Assembly: GCF_900143075.1 (NCBI RefSeq)
Contig: NZ_FRCY01000020.1
Coordinates: forward strand, 40,351 to 104,350
Direction of reading: 5' to 3'
Origin: Cyclobacterium lianum
GTDB taxonomy: Bacteria; Bacteroidota; Bacteroidia; Cytophagales; Cyclobacteriaceae
DNA length: 64,000 nucleotides
Part shown: positions 55,193 to 64,000 of the stretch, in pieces
Position numbering within the stretch: the stretch's first letter is position 1
Layout of the letters: each line of letters begins with the position of its first letter
Program-made: the position numbers and the translations under genes
Notes under the pieces: model-generated
Told to the model about the DNA's origin: nothing
Database searches by the model: none
Seen by the model: the letters and a program-made list of their open reading frames with translations, nothing else

Positions 55193-56224
55193 ATGAGGTA
55201 CAAAGATTACGATACCATCGATTTTCTCTCGGATGAATTTTTTATTCAATGGGTGAAAATGCCAGATAAGAATAACCGGCATTTCTGGGAAAAGTGGATG
55301 CAGCAGCATCCTGAAAAAAGGGAGACGGTGTTGGAGGCCGCTTCTATAATCAGGTCCGTAAAGTATGCCCATACCATTGAGCTTTCAGATGAAATGTATG
55401 TGGAAAGCTTTGAGACCATTATTAAAGCTGGTAATCAAAAAAGCGGCAATAAACCGGAAATTGAATCCTGGTTATCCTTTTATCCTTTAAGAAACATTGC
55501 AGCCATAGCCATCCTATGTTTTTGTGGCTGGATGGTCCATTACCACATGATTGAAGGCGTTGAACCGGTAAAACCAGTGGTAGCAGAGGAAATTACTGTT
55601 TTTAGAAGTGTTCCCCCTGGAAAAAGATCTGTTATCACTTTGGCAGACAGCAGCAGGGTTTACCTCAATTCCGGAAGTGAAATAGAATATCCAAAGGCAT
55701 TCAATCAGGGGGACCGATGGGTCAGATTGAAAGGAGAAGCATTTTTTGAGGTCAGGAAGAATGGGTATCCCTTTAGTGTTTTTGCCAGGAACACGGAAAT
55801 CAAGGTGCTTGGTACTTCTTTCAATGTAAAAGAAGCACAAGCCAACTTATCCATTGCTTTATTGACTGGAAAGGTCCAGGTAAACGATCAAAAAGGCAAT
55901 CAGGTCCGGCTGAATCCAGCTGAAATGTTGGAAATAGAAGGGGATGGTAAATTTTCCAAAACGGGTTTTGATCCCCTGGAAGTAGCCGGATGGAAGGATA
56001 AAGTATTGGTTTTCAGGTCAGCTTCCTTTGAAGAAGTTCGAACGAAAATCGAAAACTGGTATGGGGTCGACCTGAAATTGGACGGTAAGCTGTCTGAAAA
56101 TTGGAAATATTCCGGCATGTATACGGATGAAAACCTGGAAAATGTATTGCGAGGGATATGCATCACCTCAGGCTTGCGGTACAAGATCGCAAACAGAAAC
56201 ATAACAATATTCAACCCAAAATAA
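55193..56224 (+). CDS. FecR-family anti-sigma/transmembrane sensor
   Basis: A 343-aa inner-membrane protein: cytoplasmic N-terminus with HFWEKWMQQHPEKRETVLEA, membrane helix (about 99-116: NIAAIAILCFCGWMVHY), periplasmic FecR domain (SVPPGKRSVITLADSSRVYL, then LNSGSEIEYPKAF and VLGTSFNVKEA) and a DUF4974 C-terminus (VRTKIENWYGVDLKLDGKLS, NLENVLRGICITSGLRYKI). It is preceded by its sigma factor and followed by STN-containing SusC4. Confidence 0.93.
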   Translation: MRYKDYDTIDFLSDEFFIQWVKMPDKNNRHFWEKWMQQHPEKRETVLEAASIIRSVKYAHTIELSDEMYVESFETIIKAGNQKSGNKPEIESWLSFYPLRNIAAIAILCFCGWMVHYHMIEGVEPVKPVVAEEITVFRSVPPGKRSVITLADSSRVYLNSGSEIEYPKAFNQGDRWVRLKGEAFFEVRKNGYPFSVFARNTEIKVLGTSFNVKEAQANLSIALLTGKVQVNDQKGNQVRLNPAEMLEIEGDGKFSKTGFDPLEVAGWKDKVLVFRSASFEEVRTKIENWYGVDLKLDGKLSENWKYSGMYTDENLENVLRGICITSGLRYKIANRNITIFNPK

Positions 56225-56300
56225 TAGCTCTATGAAAAATTTGGATACAGGATAAATCAAAAGACAGGACCCTATCTGGGGAGAATGGGCCCTGCCAGAA

Positions 56301-56335
56301 CTTGCCTTAATATGTTTTCAGGAAATAAAGGCAAG
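56301..56335 (+). promoter_or_regulatory. Hairpin in the susC4 leader
   Basis: CTTGCCTT pairs perfectly with AAGGCAAG across a 19-base loop, 37 bases before the susC4 start and with no T-run, so a leader structure rather than a terminator is likely. Confidence 0.5.
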
Positions 56336-56371
56336 TGTTCAAGTAAACAATCACTTAAACAAGTCAATATT

Positions 56372-59300
56372 ATGAAAAAAAATATACGGAGACAACTTAT
56401 TATGCTGTCCAGGCGAATGTTATATGGTTTCTTGATCCAGTTGCTTTTTTGTACGGTCCTGCTGGCCAATACAGGAAATGCACAGCGGAAAAACATTGAG
56501 GAGGTGAGGGTATCCGTAAGGATGGAAAATGCCCCTTTATCCAGCTTCTTTGCCAATATTGAATCCAAAACCGATTTTAGGTTTACCTATAACCATGATA
56601 AGCTGGATTTAAATCAGCTTATCAGTATTGATGAGCGCAGGGTTACCCTTTATGAACTTCTTAGCAAAATAGGAGGGCAGGTTTTGTTGAGTTTCACTCA
56701 GGTGAATGAAAACATCCATGTTGGGATCCCGGAGAGAGGGAATAGTTCAGTAATCATTGAAGCTGAGGATCTACCCGTTGAAATCTCCGGAACCGTAACC
56801 GACGAAAACGGAGAACCTTTACCCGGAGCTACCATTACTGTACTTGGAACCACTACGGGAACCGTGACAGATATTGATGGCAATTATTCCATGTCTGTTC
56901 CGGATGATGCCACTCTGGTGTTTTCTTACATTGGGTATGAATCGAAAACAATTGAAGTCGGTACCCAGACCACCGTAAACGTCAGTTTGTCCCAGGATGC
57001 TTCCTCACTCGAAGAAGTAATTGTAACAGGTTATTCTTCCCAGGCCAGGAGAAATATTACCAGTGCTGTAAGTGTAGTTGACACAGAAGAATTATTGGCA
57101 GTACCTGCAACCAACTTAGCGCAACAACTTCAAGGAAGGGCAGCTGGTGTATCAGTCGGTACCGACAATACACCTGGAGGAGGCGTAGCAGTTAGGGTGA
57201 GAGGATATGGTACGTTAGGTAATAATGATCCGCTCTATATTATAGATGGGGTTCCAACAAAGGGTAATTTAAATACCATAAACCAAAATGATATAGAATC
57301 GATTCAGGTCTTGAAGGATGCCTCATCCGCATCAATATATGGTTCACGTGCCGCTAATGGTGTAATTATTATTACCACCAAGAAAGGTAATGCCGGAGAT
57401 CCGAAAGTAACTTTTGATTCCTATTACGGGATACAGAGTTCCGGAAATAAACTTGATTTATTAAACACCAATGAATATGGCCAATACCTGTGGCAGAGTA
57501 AACGAAATGCCAACGTAGTAAATTCAGTTACGGGAAATCCAGAGCATTCTCAGTATGGAAACGGACCCGAGCCTATTGTTCCCGATTATATAATTCCTGA
57601 TGGTGCATTTGAAGGAGACCCGAGAGTGGATCCTGGTAATTATAGCTATGATAGGTTCACTGATCCTGAATTTGGACAAACGAAATTTTCGATTACAAGA
57701 GCAAATAAGGAAGGTACAAACTGGATGGATGAGGTCTTCCATTCTGCTCCAATTCAAAATTATCAATTGGGAGTGTCAGGTGGGACAGAAAAGGGCAGAT
57801 ATTCTTTCTCGACCAACTATTTTGACCAAAGAGGAATTTTATTACATAATGGGTATAAGAGGTATTCGGTTAGGGCAAATTCTGAATTTACTATTAAAAA
57901 TAAAATTCGAGTTGGAGAAAATATACAGATCGCTTATGGCCAACGACAAGGTAACTACAGTAATAACCATGAAACCAGTCAGGTTTCTAATACCTTCCGC
58001 GCACAACCGATAATTCCGGTATATGATATCGGGGGAAATTTTGCCGGCACTTTAGGTAGTAATCTTGGGAATGCAAATAATCCAGTAGGTCAACTTTATC
58101 GAAATAAAGACAATGGGTATAAAGAATTACGAATTTTTGGAAATGTATTTGCCGAAACAGATTTATTGCAGGATTTAACTTTTAGAACAAACTTTGGTAT
58201 TGATGGAGTAATTCACGCAGGTCGATACTTTAATCCTATTGAAATTGAGCTGGCTCATGCAAATAATGTAAATAGTTTGACCGAACAGAGAAATTATAAT
58301 CATACGTGGACCTGGACAAATACACTATCCTACGAGAAAATGATAAGAGAGAATCATTCATTAAATGTTTTTCTAGGTCTGGAATCAATTGAAGGATATG
58401 GTAACAATCTTAGCACGAATAGGCAAGGATATTTTTCTGAAATTCTTAATATCCAATACATCGATGCAGGAAGTCCAACGACAGCTACTAATAGTGGAAA
58501 TATTGCTACAATGTGGTCATTATTTTCTTATTTCGGCAGGGTTGATTATTCTTTCAAAGACAAGCTTATTTTCCAGGGAACCTTAAGGAGAGATGCATCT
58601 TCGCGATTTTTAGCTGCTACAAGATTTGCTACTTTCCCAGCAATCAGTGGAGGATGGAGATTGTCAGAAGAATCTTTTATGGAAAATATCTCATTTCTAT
58701 CCGATTTGAAAATTAGGGCTGGGTGGGGTCAAACAGGAAACCAAGAGATAGGAGATTTTAATGCCTATGCTACCTACCATAGTAACCCATTTACCAGTGG
58801 TTATAGTGTAACGGGTAGTCCTTCTGGATATAACCAAGGGTTTGATATGGCCAGATTTGGAAACCCCAATGCTAAATGGGAAACTAGTTCGTCTGTCAAT
58901 ATTGGTATTGATGCATCTTTTTTTGAAAATCAACTTGAGTTTTCATTCGATGTTTATGACAGAAAAACCGAGAATTTGCTATATGCAAGAGCATTCGATC
59001 CGCGACTGGGTGATGCCGTAATCCCAGCTCAAAATATTGCTTCTATGCAAAATAAGGGGGTCGATTTGGCCGTGAATTACCAAGGGAGTTCAAATAATGG
59101 AGAATTTAGATACAGCATCAATGCAAACTTTTCAACATACAGTAACAAAATTTTAGCGCTTGACCCAGAGAATCCTGATGATTTTCTGCCAGGATTTGGA
59201 TTAAGAACCCCACCTGTTACCAGGTCTATTGTGGGCAGGCCGTTGTCTTCTTTTTATGGCTATATAATAGATGGCATAATGCAGTCAGAAGAAGAAGTTC

Positions 59301-59959
59301 AGAACCATGCACTTTTTCCAGGTTATTATGATTCTGATATTTATATTAATGGACAACGAACTCAGGGTGTAGGGAAATTTAAATTTAGAGACGTTAATGG
59401 TGATGGTATAATAAATGCTGAGGATCAAACATTCATTGGCAATCCTCACCCAGATTTCAGCTATGGCCTAAATTTAAATCTATCATATAAGAATATTGAT
59501 TTGACAATTTTTGCGCAGGGGGTACAAGGGAATGATTTATTCAATCATGTTAGATACTGGACAGATTTTGAAATTTTTCAAGGTAATAGAAGCAAGAGGA
59601 TGCTTTACGACTCATGGAGTCCAGAAAACCCAGATGCAATTCTACCTATTTTGGATGCAAATGATGCGCAAAGTGGTGTTCCATCAACCTATTTTGTTGA
59701 AGATGGATCTTACATGCGGTTAAAAAATCTTCAATTGGGTTACACATTCCGTCCAGGTATGCTTTCGCGCATCGGACTGAATCAATTACGGGTGTACGGC
59801 CAAATGCAGAATTTATTTACAATTACCAATTATTCTGGTCTAGACCCCGAGGTTAATTTGAGAAACTTCAATAGCGGTTCAGATCGTGAAATTGGAGTTG
59901 ATCAAGGTGTTTATCCAACACCTAAGGGAATAATATTTGGATTGTCAGCCGGATTTTAA
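56372..59959 (+). CDS. SusC/RagA transporter 4 with an STN signalling domain
   Basis: About 1195 aa from ATG 56372; the frame from 56285 adds residues that cover the leader hairpin and do not look like a signal. Order: signal (about 15-37, ending GNAQ), STN (about 45-110: SSFFANIESKTDFRFTYNHD), carboxypeptidase-regulatory domain (about 135-205: ISGTVTDENGEPLPGATITV), plug (about 220-330, VLKDASSASIYGSRAANGV), barrel to the end (FGLSAGF). The junction motif differs from its three relatives: EVIVTGYSSQARRNITSAVS instead of VVVVGYG. From about 57.1 kb the DNA looks richer in A+T than the first 700 bases. SusD4 follows by 16 bases. Confidence 0.94.
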   Translation: MKKNIRRQLIMLSRRMLYGFLIQLLFCTVLLANTGNAQRKNIEEVRVSVRMENAPLSSFFANIESKTDFRFTYNHDKLDLNQLISIDERRVTLYELLSKIGGQVLLSFTQVNENIHVGIPERGNSSVIIEAEDLPVEISGTVTDENGEPLPGATITVLGTTTGTVTDIDGNYSMSVPDDATLVFSYIGYESKTIEVGTQTTVNVSLSQDASSLEEVIVTGYSSQARRNITSAVSVVDTEELLAVPATNLAQQLQGRAAGVSVGTDNTPGGGVAVRVRGYGTLGNNDPLYIIDGVPTKGNLNTINQNDIESIQVLKDASSASIYGSRAANGVIIITTKKGNAGDPKVTFDSYYGIQSSGNKLDLLNTNEYGQYLWQSKRNANVVNSVTGNPEHSQYGNGPEPIVPDYIIPDGAFEGDPRVDPGNYSYDRFTDPEFGQTKFSITRANKEGTNWMDEVFHSAPIQNYQLGVSGGTEKGRYSFSTNYFDQRGILLHNGYKRYSVRANSEFTIKNKIRVGENIQIAYGQRQGNYSNNHETSQVSNTFRAQPIIPVYDIGGNFAGTLGSNLGNANNPVGQLYRNKDNGYKELRIFGNVFAETDLLQDLTFRTNFGIDGVIHAGRYFNPIEIELAHANNVNSLTEQRNYNHTWTWTNTLSYEKMIRENHSLNVFLGLESIEGYGNNLSTNRQGYFSEILNIQYIDAGSPTTATNSGNIATMWSLFSYFGRVDYSFKDKLIFQGTLRRDASSRFLAATRFATFPAISGGWRLSEESFMENISFLSDLKIRAGWGQTGNQEIGDFNAYATYHSNPFTSGYSVTGSPSGYNQGFDMARFGNPNAKWETSSSVNIGIDASFFENQLEFSFDVYDRKTENLLYARAFDPRLGDAVIPAQNIASMQNKGVDLAVNYQGSSNNGEFRYSINANFSTYSNKILALDPENPDDFLPGFGLRTPPVTRSIVGRPLSSFYGYIIDGIMQSEEEVQNHALFPGYYDSDIYINGQRTQGVGKFKFRDVNGDGIINAEDQTFIGNPHPDFSYGLNLNLSYKNIDLTIFAQGVQGNDLFNHVRYWTDFEIFQGNRSKRMLYDSWSPENPDAILPILDANDAQSGVPSTYFVEDGSYMRLKNLQLGYTFRPGMLSRIGLNQLRVYGQMQNLFTITNYSGLDPEVNLRNFNSGSDREIGVDQGVYPTPKGIIFGLSAGF

Positions 59960-59975
59960 TTAAAAAGACTTAGAA

Positions 59976-61709
59976 ATGAAAACTACATTAAGAATAAAAT
60001 CATCTCTGATGCTGGGGCTTATAACTCTATTGGCATGCAACGAAGAATTTCTTGAAAAGCTCCCACAAGGTCAATACAGCCCGCAAGTTTTACAGACCCC
60101 TCAGGGAATTGAAGGCGCATTAATAGGAGCGTACGCTTTATTAGATGGAATAGGAACTGCTGGAGTTACCAGTTGGCATGCACCTGCCTCGAATTGGATT
60201 TTTGGAAGCGTTGTTTCCGATGATGCCTATAAGGGTTCAGATGCAGGTGATCAACCTGAACAGACTTTTATGGAACGATATGTTTGGTTACCTACTAACG
60301 TACATCTATATGGAAAATGGCGGACGATATATGATGGAATATCGAGGTCAAATGATGTGCTCCGAAATTTGCCGATGGTTGATGAAATTAATTCGGACAG
60401 GAGATTACAAATTGAAGCAGAAGCCAGATTTTTACGTGCTCATTACCACTTTGAGGGAAAGCAAATGTGGAATAATATTTCATTTATTGATGAACAAACA
60501 TGGAATCCTGACGATCCCTCAAGCGTATTGCTTCCAAATACTGATGATATCTGGCCATCAATTCAGGCTGATTTTGAGTTTGCAGCTCAGCATCTACCAA
60601 ACGAGCAGTCTGATTTAGGAAGACCAACAAGGTATGCAGCAATGGCTTATTTGGCTAAATGCCATATGTTTCAGTCATTTCCAAACGGAAATAGAGATTT
60701 AGATCATATAAACTCAGCCAAAAACTTATTAGATCAAATTATTCAAAGCGGAAGATATAAACTTGTAGATAATTTTCATGATAATTTTGCCGCAGAATCT
60801 AGGAATAATGAGGAATCTGTTTTTGAAATTCAATATTCTCTAACAGCTGCTGATGCCAGTGGAGGTAATCTCGGTGATGGTTTAACTTATATGTACCCTA
60901 ACGGTCCCGGTGGATGTTGTGGTTTTTTCCAACCCTCTCAAAATTTGGTTAATGCTTACAAAACAGATGAAAATGGACTGCCTTTTATTTACACATTTAA
61001 TGAGGAGGATGTGAAAAATGATGAAGGTCTCTTGTCTTCAGAGCCTTTTGAACCCTATGAAGGTAATTTGGATCCAAGGTTGGATTGGACTGTCGGTCGC
61101 CGTGGAATTCCTTATTTGGACTGGGGGGATCATCCTGGAAGGTTTTGGATCAGAGACCAGTCATACGCTGGTCCTTATTCCTCAAAAAAACAAATTGTAA
61201 GTAGAGCTGAGTCAGGCAAATCCGGAAATATGAGGGCCAGTGCGAATAATTACAGATTGATTCGTTTTAGTCATGTTCTGCTTTGGGCCGCTGAATGTGA
61301 GGTTGAATTAGGGAATTTAGAAAAGGCTCGCGAATATGTAAATATAGTTCGAACCAGGGCCAAAAATCCCTCCGGATATGTATTAAGAGAAGATGGTTCC
61401 CCGGCAGCGAATTATATTATTGATTTGTACACTGAGACGTGGACAGATACTGAATTTGCAAGAGATGCAGTTAGATTTGAGAATAGATTGGAATTTGCCA
61501 TGGAAGGTCATAGGTTTTTTGATCTTGTGAGATGGGGTGTGAGCGTAGAGGTATTAAACAATTACTTAGTTAAAGAGAGGCAGCTAAGGACATATCTCAG
61601 TGGTGCTGCTTTTGAAGAAAAGAATCAATATTATCCCATACCGGAACAAGCAATTGTGTATAGTAGTAAGGAAGGGAATGCTACAATCGTACAGAATCCT
61701 GGCTATTGA
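59976..61709 (+). CDS. SusD/RagB glycan-binding lipoprotein 4
   Basis: A 577-aa lipoprotein with lipobox TLLAC (Cys near residue 21) followed by NEEFLEKLPQGQYSPQVLQT. Core motifs: EAEARFLRAHYHFEGKQMWN, YAAMAYLAKCHMFQSFPNGN; the end holds NRLEFAMEGHRFFDLVRWGV and YYPIPEQAIVYSS with terminal QNPGY. It is A+T-rich in codon use like most of susC4. No lyase, hydrolase or sulfatase follows; instead a broken group II intron abuts its stop codon. Confidence 0.94.
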   Translation: MKTTLRIKSSLMLGLITLLACNEEFLEKLPQGQYSPQVLQTPQGIEGALIGAYALLDGIGTAGVTSWHAPASNWIFGSVVSDDAYKGSDAGDQPEQTFMERYVWLPTNVHLYGKWRTIYDGISRSNDVLRNLPMVDEINSDRRLQIEAEARFLRAHYHFEGKQMWNNISFIDEQTWNPDDPSSVLLPNTDDIWPSIQADFEFAAQHLPNEQSDLGRPTRYAAMAYLAKCHMFQSFPNGNRDLDHINSAKNLLDQIIQSGRYKLVDNFHDNFAAESRNNEESVFEIQYSLTAADASGGNLGDGLTYMYPNGPGGCCGFFQPSQNLVNAYKTDENGLPFIYTFNEEDVKNDEGLLSSEPFEPYEGNLDPRLDWTVGRRGIPYLDWGDHPGRFWIRDQSYAGPYSSKKQIVSRAESGKSGNMRASANNYRLIRFSHVLLWAAECEVELGNLEKAREYVNIVRTRAKNPSGYVLREDGSPAANYIIDLYTETWTDTEFARDAVRFENRLEFAMEGHRFFDLVRWGVSVEVLNNYLVKERQLRTYLSGAAFEEKNQYYPIPEQAIVYSSKEGNATIVQNPGY

Positions 61710-61920
61710 ATGTAGCGAATAGTTTTGGCTAATGCTTTGCCAATGATAAGGGAAGGCTCCTCCGAGCCAGTGTACAAGCGCAGGCCCCAAACCGCCTTTA
61801 AGCTGCTTGGGTTAAATGCGCTGGTAGTGAGCGTTAGAGGAAAAGGCCATTTGAATGGGTCAGGTAAGTAATAAAAGGAGGAATGTAAATGAACTGCCGC
61901 AGATGCGTCGAAAGGGGTAG

Positions 61921-62668
61921 ATGATTTCAAAACTAAAGTCCAGTAGCATATTTAGGAAAAGTAGCAAGGTTATAGTAGCACGGAGGAAGGAGTTTCCTCA
62001 GGGGTCGGTCATCGGCCCCCTACTTTTCAATCTTTACCTGCATTACTGCATGGATGAATGGTTAGACCGACATTTCCCCTGCTTTAAGTTCAAGTGGTAT
62101 GCCGCGGAAGGCATCATCCACTGCGGGAGTGAATTTGAAGCCAGAGAAGTAAAGAAGAAACTGCAGGAAAGAATGTAGACATGTGGACTTGAGCTCCATC
62201 CAGTCAAAACGACGATAGTTTATTGCAAAGACAGCAACCGTAGAGGGGATTCAGAAGATATATCATTCGACTTTCTGGGCTGTACGTTTATGCCGGGACT
62301 AGAACAGCATCAGGAAAGCGTGGTTCACCAACTGGTTGCTTGCCGTGAGTCAGAAAGCTATGAAATCAATGAACGGAAAAATGAAGGAAATGCCTAGTTC
62401 CGAACGAGCAGGTGCACACTTACCTACCTTGACGCAGCCATCAACCCTGTTTTATGAGGCTGGATAAACTATTATTGGAAATTTTGCAGAGCAAAACTAA
62501 AAGACTTTATGCACAATCTAAATGTAAAAATCACGAGTTGGGCAAGACGGAAATACACGAATCTCCGATTAAGTGAGATGAAAGCGATAAGGTGGCTAAA
62601 TGATATAAGCCAGATCAACCCAATCCTATTCGGGCATTGGACGAAGGGAGCTAAACCAGGTATTAAAC
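61921..62668 (+). pseudogene. Group II intron reverse transcriptase/maturase remnant
   Basis: Only the C-terminal two fifths survive. The first frame shows PQGSVIGPLLFNLYLHYCMD (RT block 5 start), then YAAE where the catalytic YADD should be, interrupted by TAG at 62176. Readthrough continues ELHPVKTTIVYCKDSNRRGD and ISFDFLGCTF. A frameshift near 62300 gives AWFTNWLLAVSQKAMKSMNG; another near 62455 gives GWINYYWKFCRAKLKDFMHN and the maturase X end SWARRKYTNLR...AIRWLNDIS. RT blocks 0-4 are absent. Inactive by several independent changes. Confidence 0.8.
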
Positions 62669-62681
62669 GCAGAGTATATAG

Positions 62682-62715
62682 GAGCCGTATGAATCGAGAC
62701 ATTCACGTACGGTTC
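62682..62715 (+). ncRNA. Group II intron domain V
   Basis: A 34-nt hairpin beginning GAGCCGTATGAAT and ending ACGTACGGTTC. It keeps the AGC catalytic triad (GAGCCG), the two-base bulge opposite it (in CACGTAC) and a GNRA-type GAGA loop, but with a C-C mismatch closing the loop. Length and layout are those of a classical domain V. Confidence 0.85.
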
Positions 62716-62800
62716 TGTGAGAATCTAGGGCTAATATGTCCGGGGGCATACTCGACAATGCTTTAGAAAGATTGGTATTGGTTGTTATTTATAAACAGTA

Positions 62801-64000
62801 ATGGATATGAATTTAATTATTAGAACTTGGATATCGACGTTGTTGGGAATTAGTTTAATTTATGGATGCAGTTCTGATAAGGGAAATGTAAATTTAGTGA
62901 ATGCATCGGCCGATCAGATCAGCTATAATTTCCACGTCCGCCCCATTTTATCCGACAATTGTTTTGCTTGCCATGGCCCGGATGAAAACAAACGGGAAGC
63001 AGGGCTGAGGCTGGACATGGCCGAGAGTGCTTTTGCAGCGCTTAAGGAAAACCCCGGTGCGCATGCCATAGTACCCGGAAAACCGGCAGATTCAGAAGTA
63101 GTAAAGCGACTCGAAACTACCGACGAACCGGAAATGATGCCCCCTCCCGAATCCAACCTCAAACTTACGGCCGAAGAAGTGGCCATCATCAAAAAATGGA
63201 TCAAACAGGGAGCCGAATACCAACCGCATTGGGCATTTGTGCCGCCGGTAAAATCCGATCTGCCAAAAGTTTCCGACGCCGACTGGGTGCAGCATGATAT
63301 CGACCACTTCATCCTGGCCAGACTCGATCAACTCGGGCTGAAACCAAACCCCGTTGCCGATAAAATGCACCTGCTCAAGCGCCTGAGCATTGACCTGACC
63401 GGTCTGCCTCCAGGCCTTGAGCTCATGCAGGCATACCGTGAAGATGAAAGCCCTGAGGCCACTGAAAAAATCATCGACCGGCTGCTGGAGAGCCCTGCAT
63501 TCGGCGAACGCATGGCCGTACTTTGGATGGACATATCCAGGTATTCGGACAGCTATGGCTATCAGGATGACAATATCCGCACACAGTGGCCCTACAGAGA
63601 CTGGGTGATCCATGCTTTCAATGAGAACATGCCTTACGATCAGTTTATCACCTGGCAACTCGCCGGAGACCTCCTGCCCGATCCCAGCAAGGAGCAGATA
63701 CTGGCCACCGCCTTTAACAGAAACCACAAGTATACAGAGGAAGGTGGCGTCATCCCGGAAGAATACCGCGTAGAGTACAACGTAGACAAGACCAATACCT
63801 TCAGCAAAGCCATTCTGGGCATGACCGTGGAATGTGCGCAGTGTCATGACCACAAATATGACCCCATCTCGCAGGAAAACTACTTCCAGATGTATGCCTT
63901 CTTCAACAATACTCCTGAGAAAGGCTATGAGGGAGACGTGAGCATTTCCAAGCCCGCCAAACACCCCATCATGTGGGTCGAACACGATGACCTGGATGGC
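62801..64000 (+). CDS. Planctomycete cytochrome C / DUF1549 protein, 3'-truncated by the window edge
   Basis: Open from ATG 62801 (62807 also possible) to the end of the window, 400 codons. A short lipoprotein-like signal (LIYGCSSD, Cys about residue 23) is followed by the cytochrome domain: YNFHVRPILSDNCFACHGPD (CxxCH heme motif), MMPPPESNLKLTAEEV (distal Met region), then DUF1549 with FILARLDQLGLKPNP, RLSIDLTGLPPGLELM, RMAVLWMDISRYSDSYGYQD and VECAQCHDHKYDPI. It is a second member of the type at 8592, about 54 kb away, and likely begins a similar operon beyond the window. The PSD1/DUF1553 part is outside. Confidence 0.9.
   Translation, partial: MDMNLIIRTWISTLLGISLIYGCSSDKGNVNLVNASADQISYNFHVRPILSDNCFACHGPDENKREAGLRLDMAESAFAALKENPGAHAIVPGKPADSEVVKRLETTDEPEMMPPPESNLKLTAEEVAIIKKWIKQGAEYQPHWAFVPPVKSDLPKVSDADWVQHDIDHFILARLDQLGLKPNPVADKMHLLKRLSIDLTGLPPGLELMQAYREDESPEATEKIIDRLLESPAFGERMAVLWMDISRYSDSYGYQDDNIRTQWPYRDWVIHAFNENMPYDQFITWQLAGDLLPDPSKEQILATAFNRNHKYTEEGGVIPEEYRVEYNVDKTNTFSKAILGMTVECAQCHDHKYDPISQENYFQMYAFFNNTPEKGYEGDVSISKPAKHPIMWVEHDDLDG

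Larger units (their letters stand above)
61710..62756 (+). mobile_element. Degenerate group II intron
   Basis: A decayed group II intron, recognised from three parts: a reverse-transcriptase remnant (61940-62668) in several frames, the intron domain V (62682-62715), and a 3' end TACTCGAC near 62756, which ends in AC as group II introns do. The left boundary is uncertain: DNA right after the susD4 stop (from 61710) contains GTAGCGAAT, a poor match to the usual GTGCG start. About 210 bases before the coding remnant may be RNA domains, but the N-terminal half of the intron protein is missing, so an internal deletion has occurred. Confidence 0.75.

Noticed and set aside
62509..62766. Separate 85-aa gene
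   Set aside because: It is the maturase end of the dead intron read on through domain V RNA, not an independent gene.
63092..63985. Minus-strand 297-aa frame at the right edge
   Set aside because: It is the shadow of the PSD1/DUF1549 gene, whose plus-strand reading has CxxCH and DUF1549 motifs.
1..64000. CRISPR array, rRNA, tRNA or classic insertion sequence
   Set aside because: No regularly spaced repeats, no rRNA or tRNA-like sequence and no intact transposase were recognised by reading.

Overview
The window reads as chromosomal DNA of a Bacteroidota organism, probably a marine or surface-associated polysaccharide degrader (Cyclobacteriaceae-like, by inference only). The reasons are four SusC/SusD outer-membrane glycan-uptake pairs, ECF sigma/FecR pairs, formylglycine sulfatases, a PL11 rhamnogalacturonan lyase, a heparinase II/III-type lyase, Planctomycete-type cytochrome (PSD1/DUF1549) proteins, RHS-repeat tips and TAnnTTTG-like -7 boxes. 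No rRNA, tRNA or CRISPR array was recognised.

Layout. 0-6 kb: the end of a Gfo/Idh/MocA oxidoreductase and a VOC protein, then a leftward cluster: ECF sigma factor, membrane-anchored regulator/beta-barrel hybrid, CHRD lipoprotein, CX4CH cytochrome-like lipoprotein, YceI and DUF5777. 6-14.4 kb: PL11 lyase, a small lipoprotein, and a three-gene operon (PSD1/DUF1549 cytochrome, DUF1501, membrane cytochrome with an LRR tail). 14.4-20 kb: an accessory island with two orphan RHS C-terminal tips (one with a lipase-type GxSxG effector domain followed by a decayed immunity-like membrane gene), a broken tyrosine recombinase, HicBA and RelE-type toxin-antitoxin pairs, an XRE regulator and three copies of one repeat. 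20-31.7 kb: amidohydrolase, SusC/D pair 1, VOC, a 54-aa membrane protein, an NPP-type phosphodiesterase, a ThuA fragment and a Tat-exported Gfo/Idh/MocA oxidoreductase.

32-44.8 kb: ECF sigma, FecR, STN-containing SusC2/SusD2, DUF1961, heparinase II/III-DUF4962 and a sulfatase, a coherent polysaccharide utilisation locus (PUL) for an acidic, probably sulfated glycan. 45.4-53.5 kb: SusC3/SusD3 and two sulfatases with no local sigma/FecR. 53.6-61.7 kb: a Uma2-family nuclease-fold protein, then ECF sigma, FecR, STN-containing SusC4/SusD4. 61.7-62.76 kb: a decayed group II intron keeping a recognisable domain V and reverse-transcriptase scraps. From 62.8 kb: a second PSD1/DUF1549 cytochrome, cut by the window edge.

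How it works together: SusC/D pairs would bind and import oligosaccharides; lyases and sulfatases cut and desulfate them; ECF sigma/FecR with STN-type SusC would sense substrate; exported oxidoreductases and Planctomycete-type cytochromes probably handle further oxidation outside the cytoplasm. The least explained material is the RHS/toxin island with its three-copy repeat, and the structured leaders ahead of susC genes.
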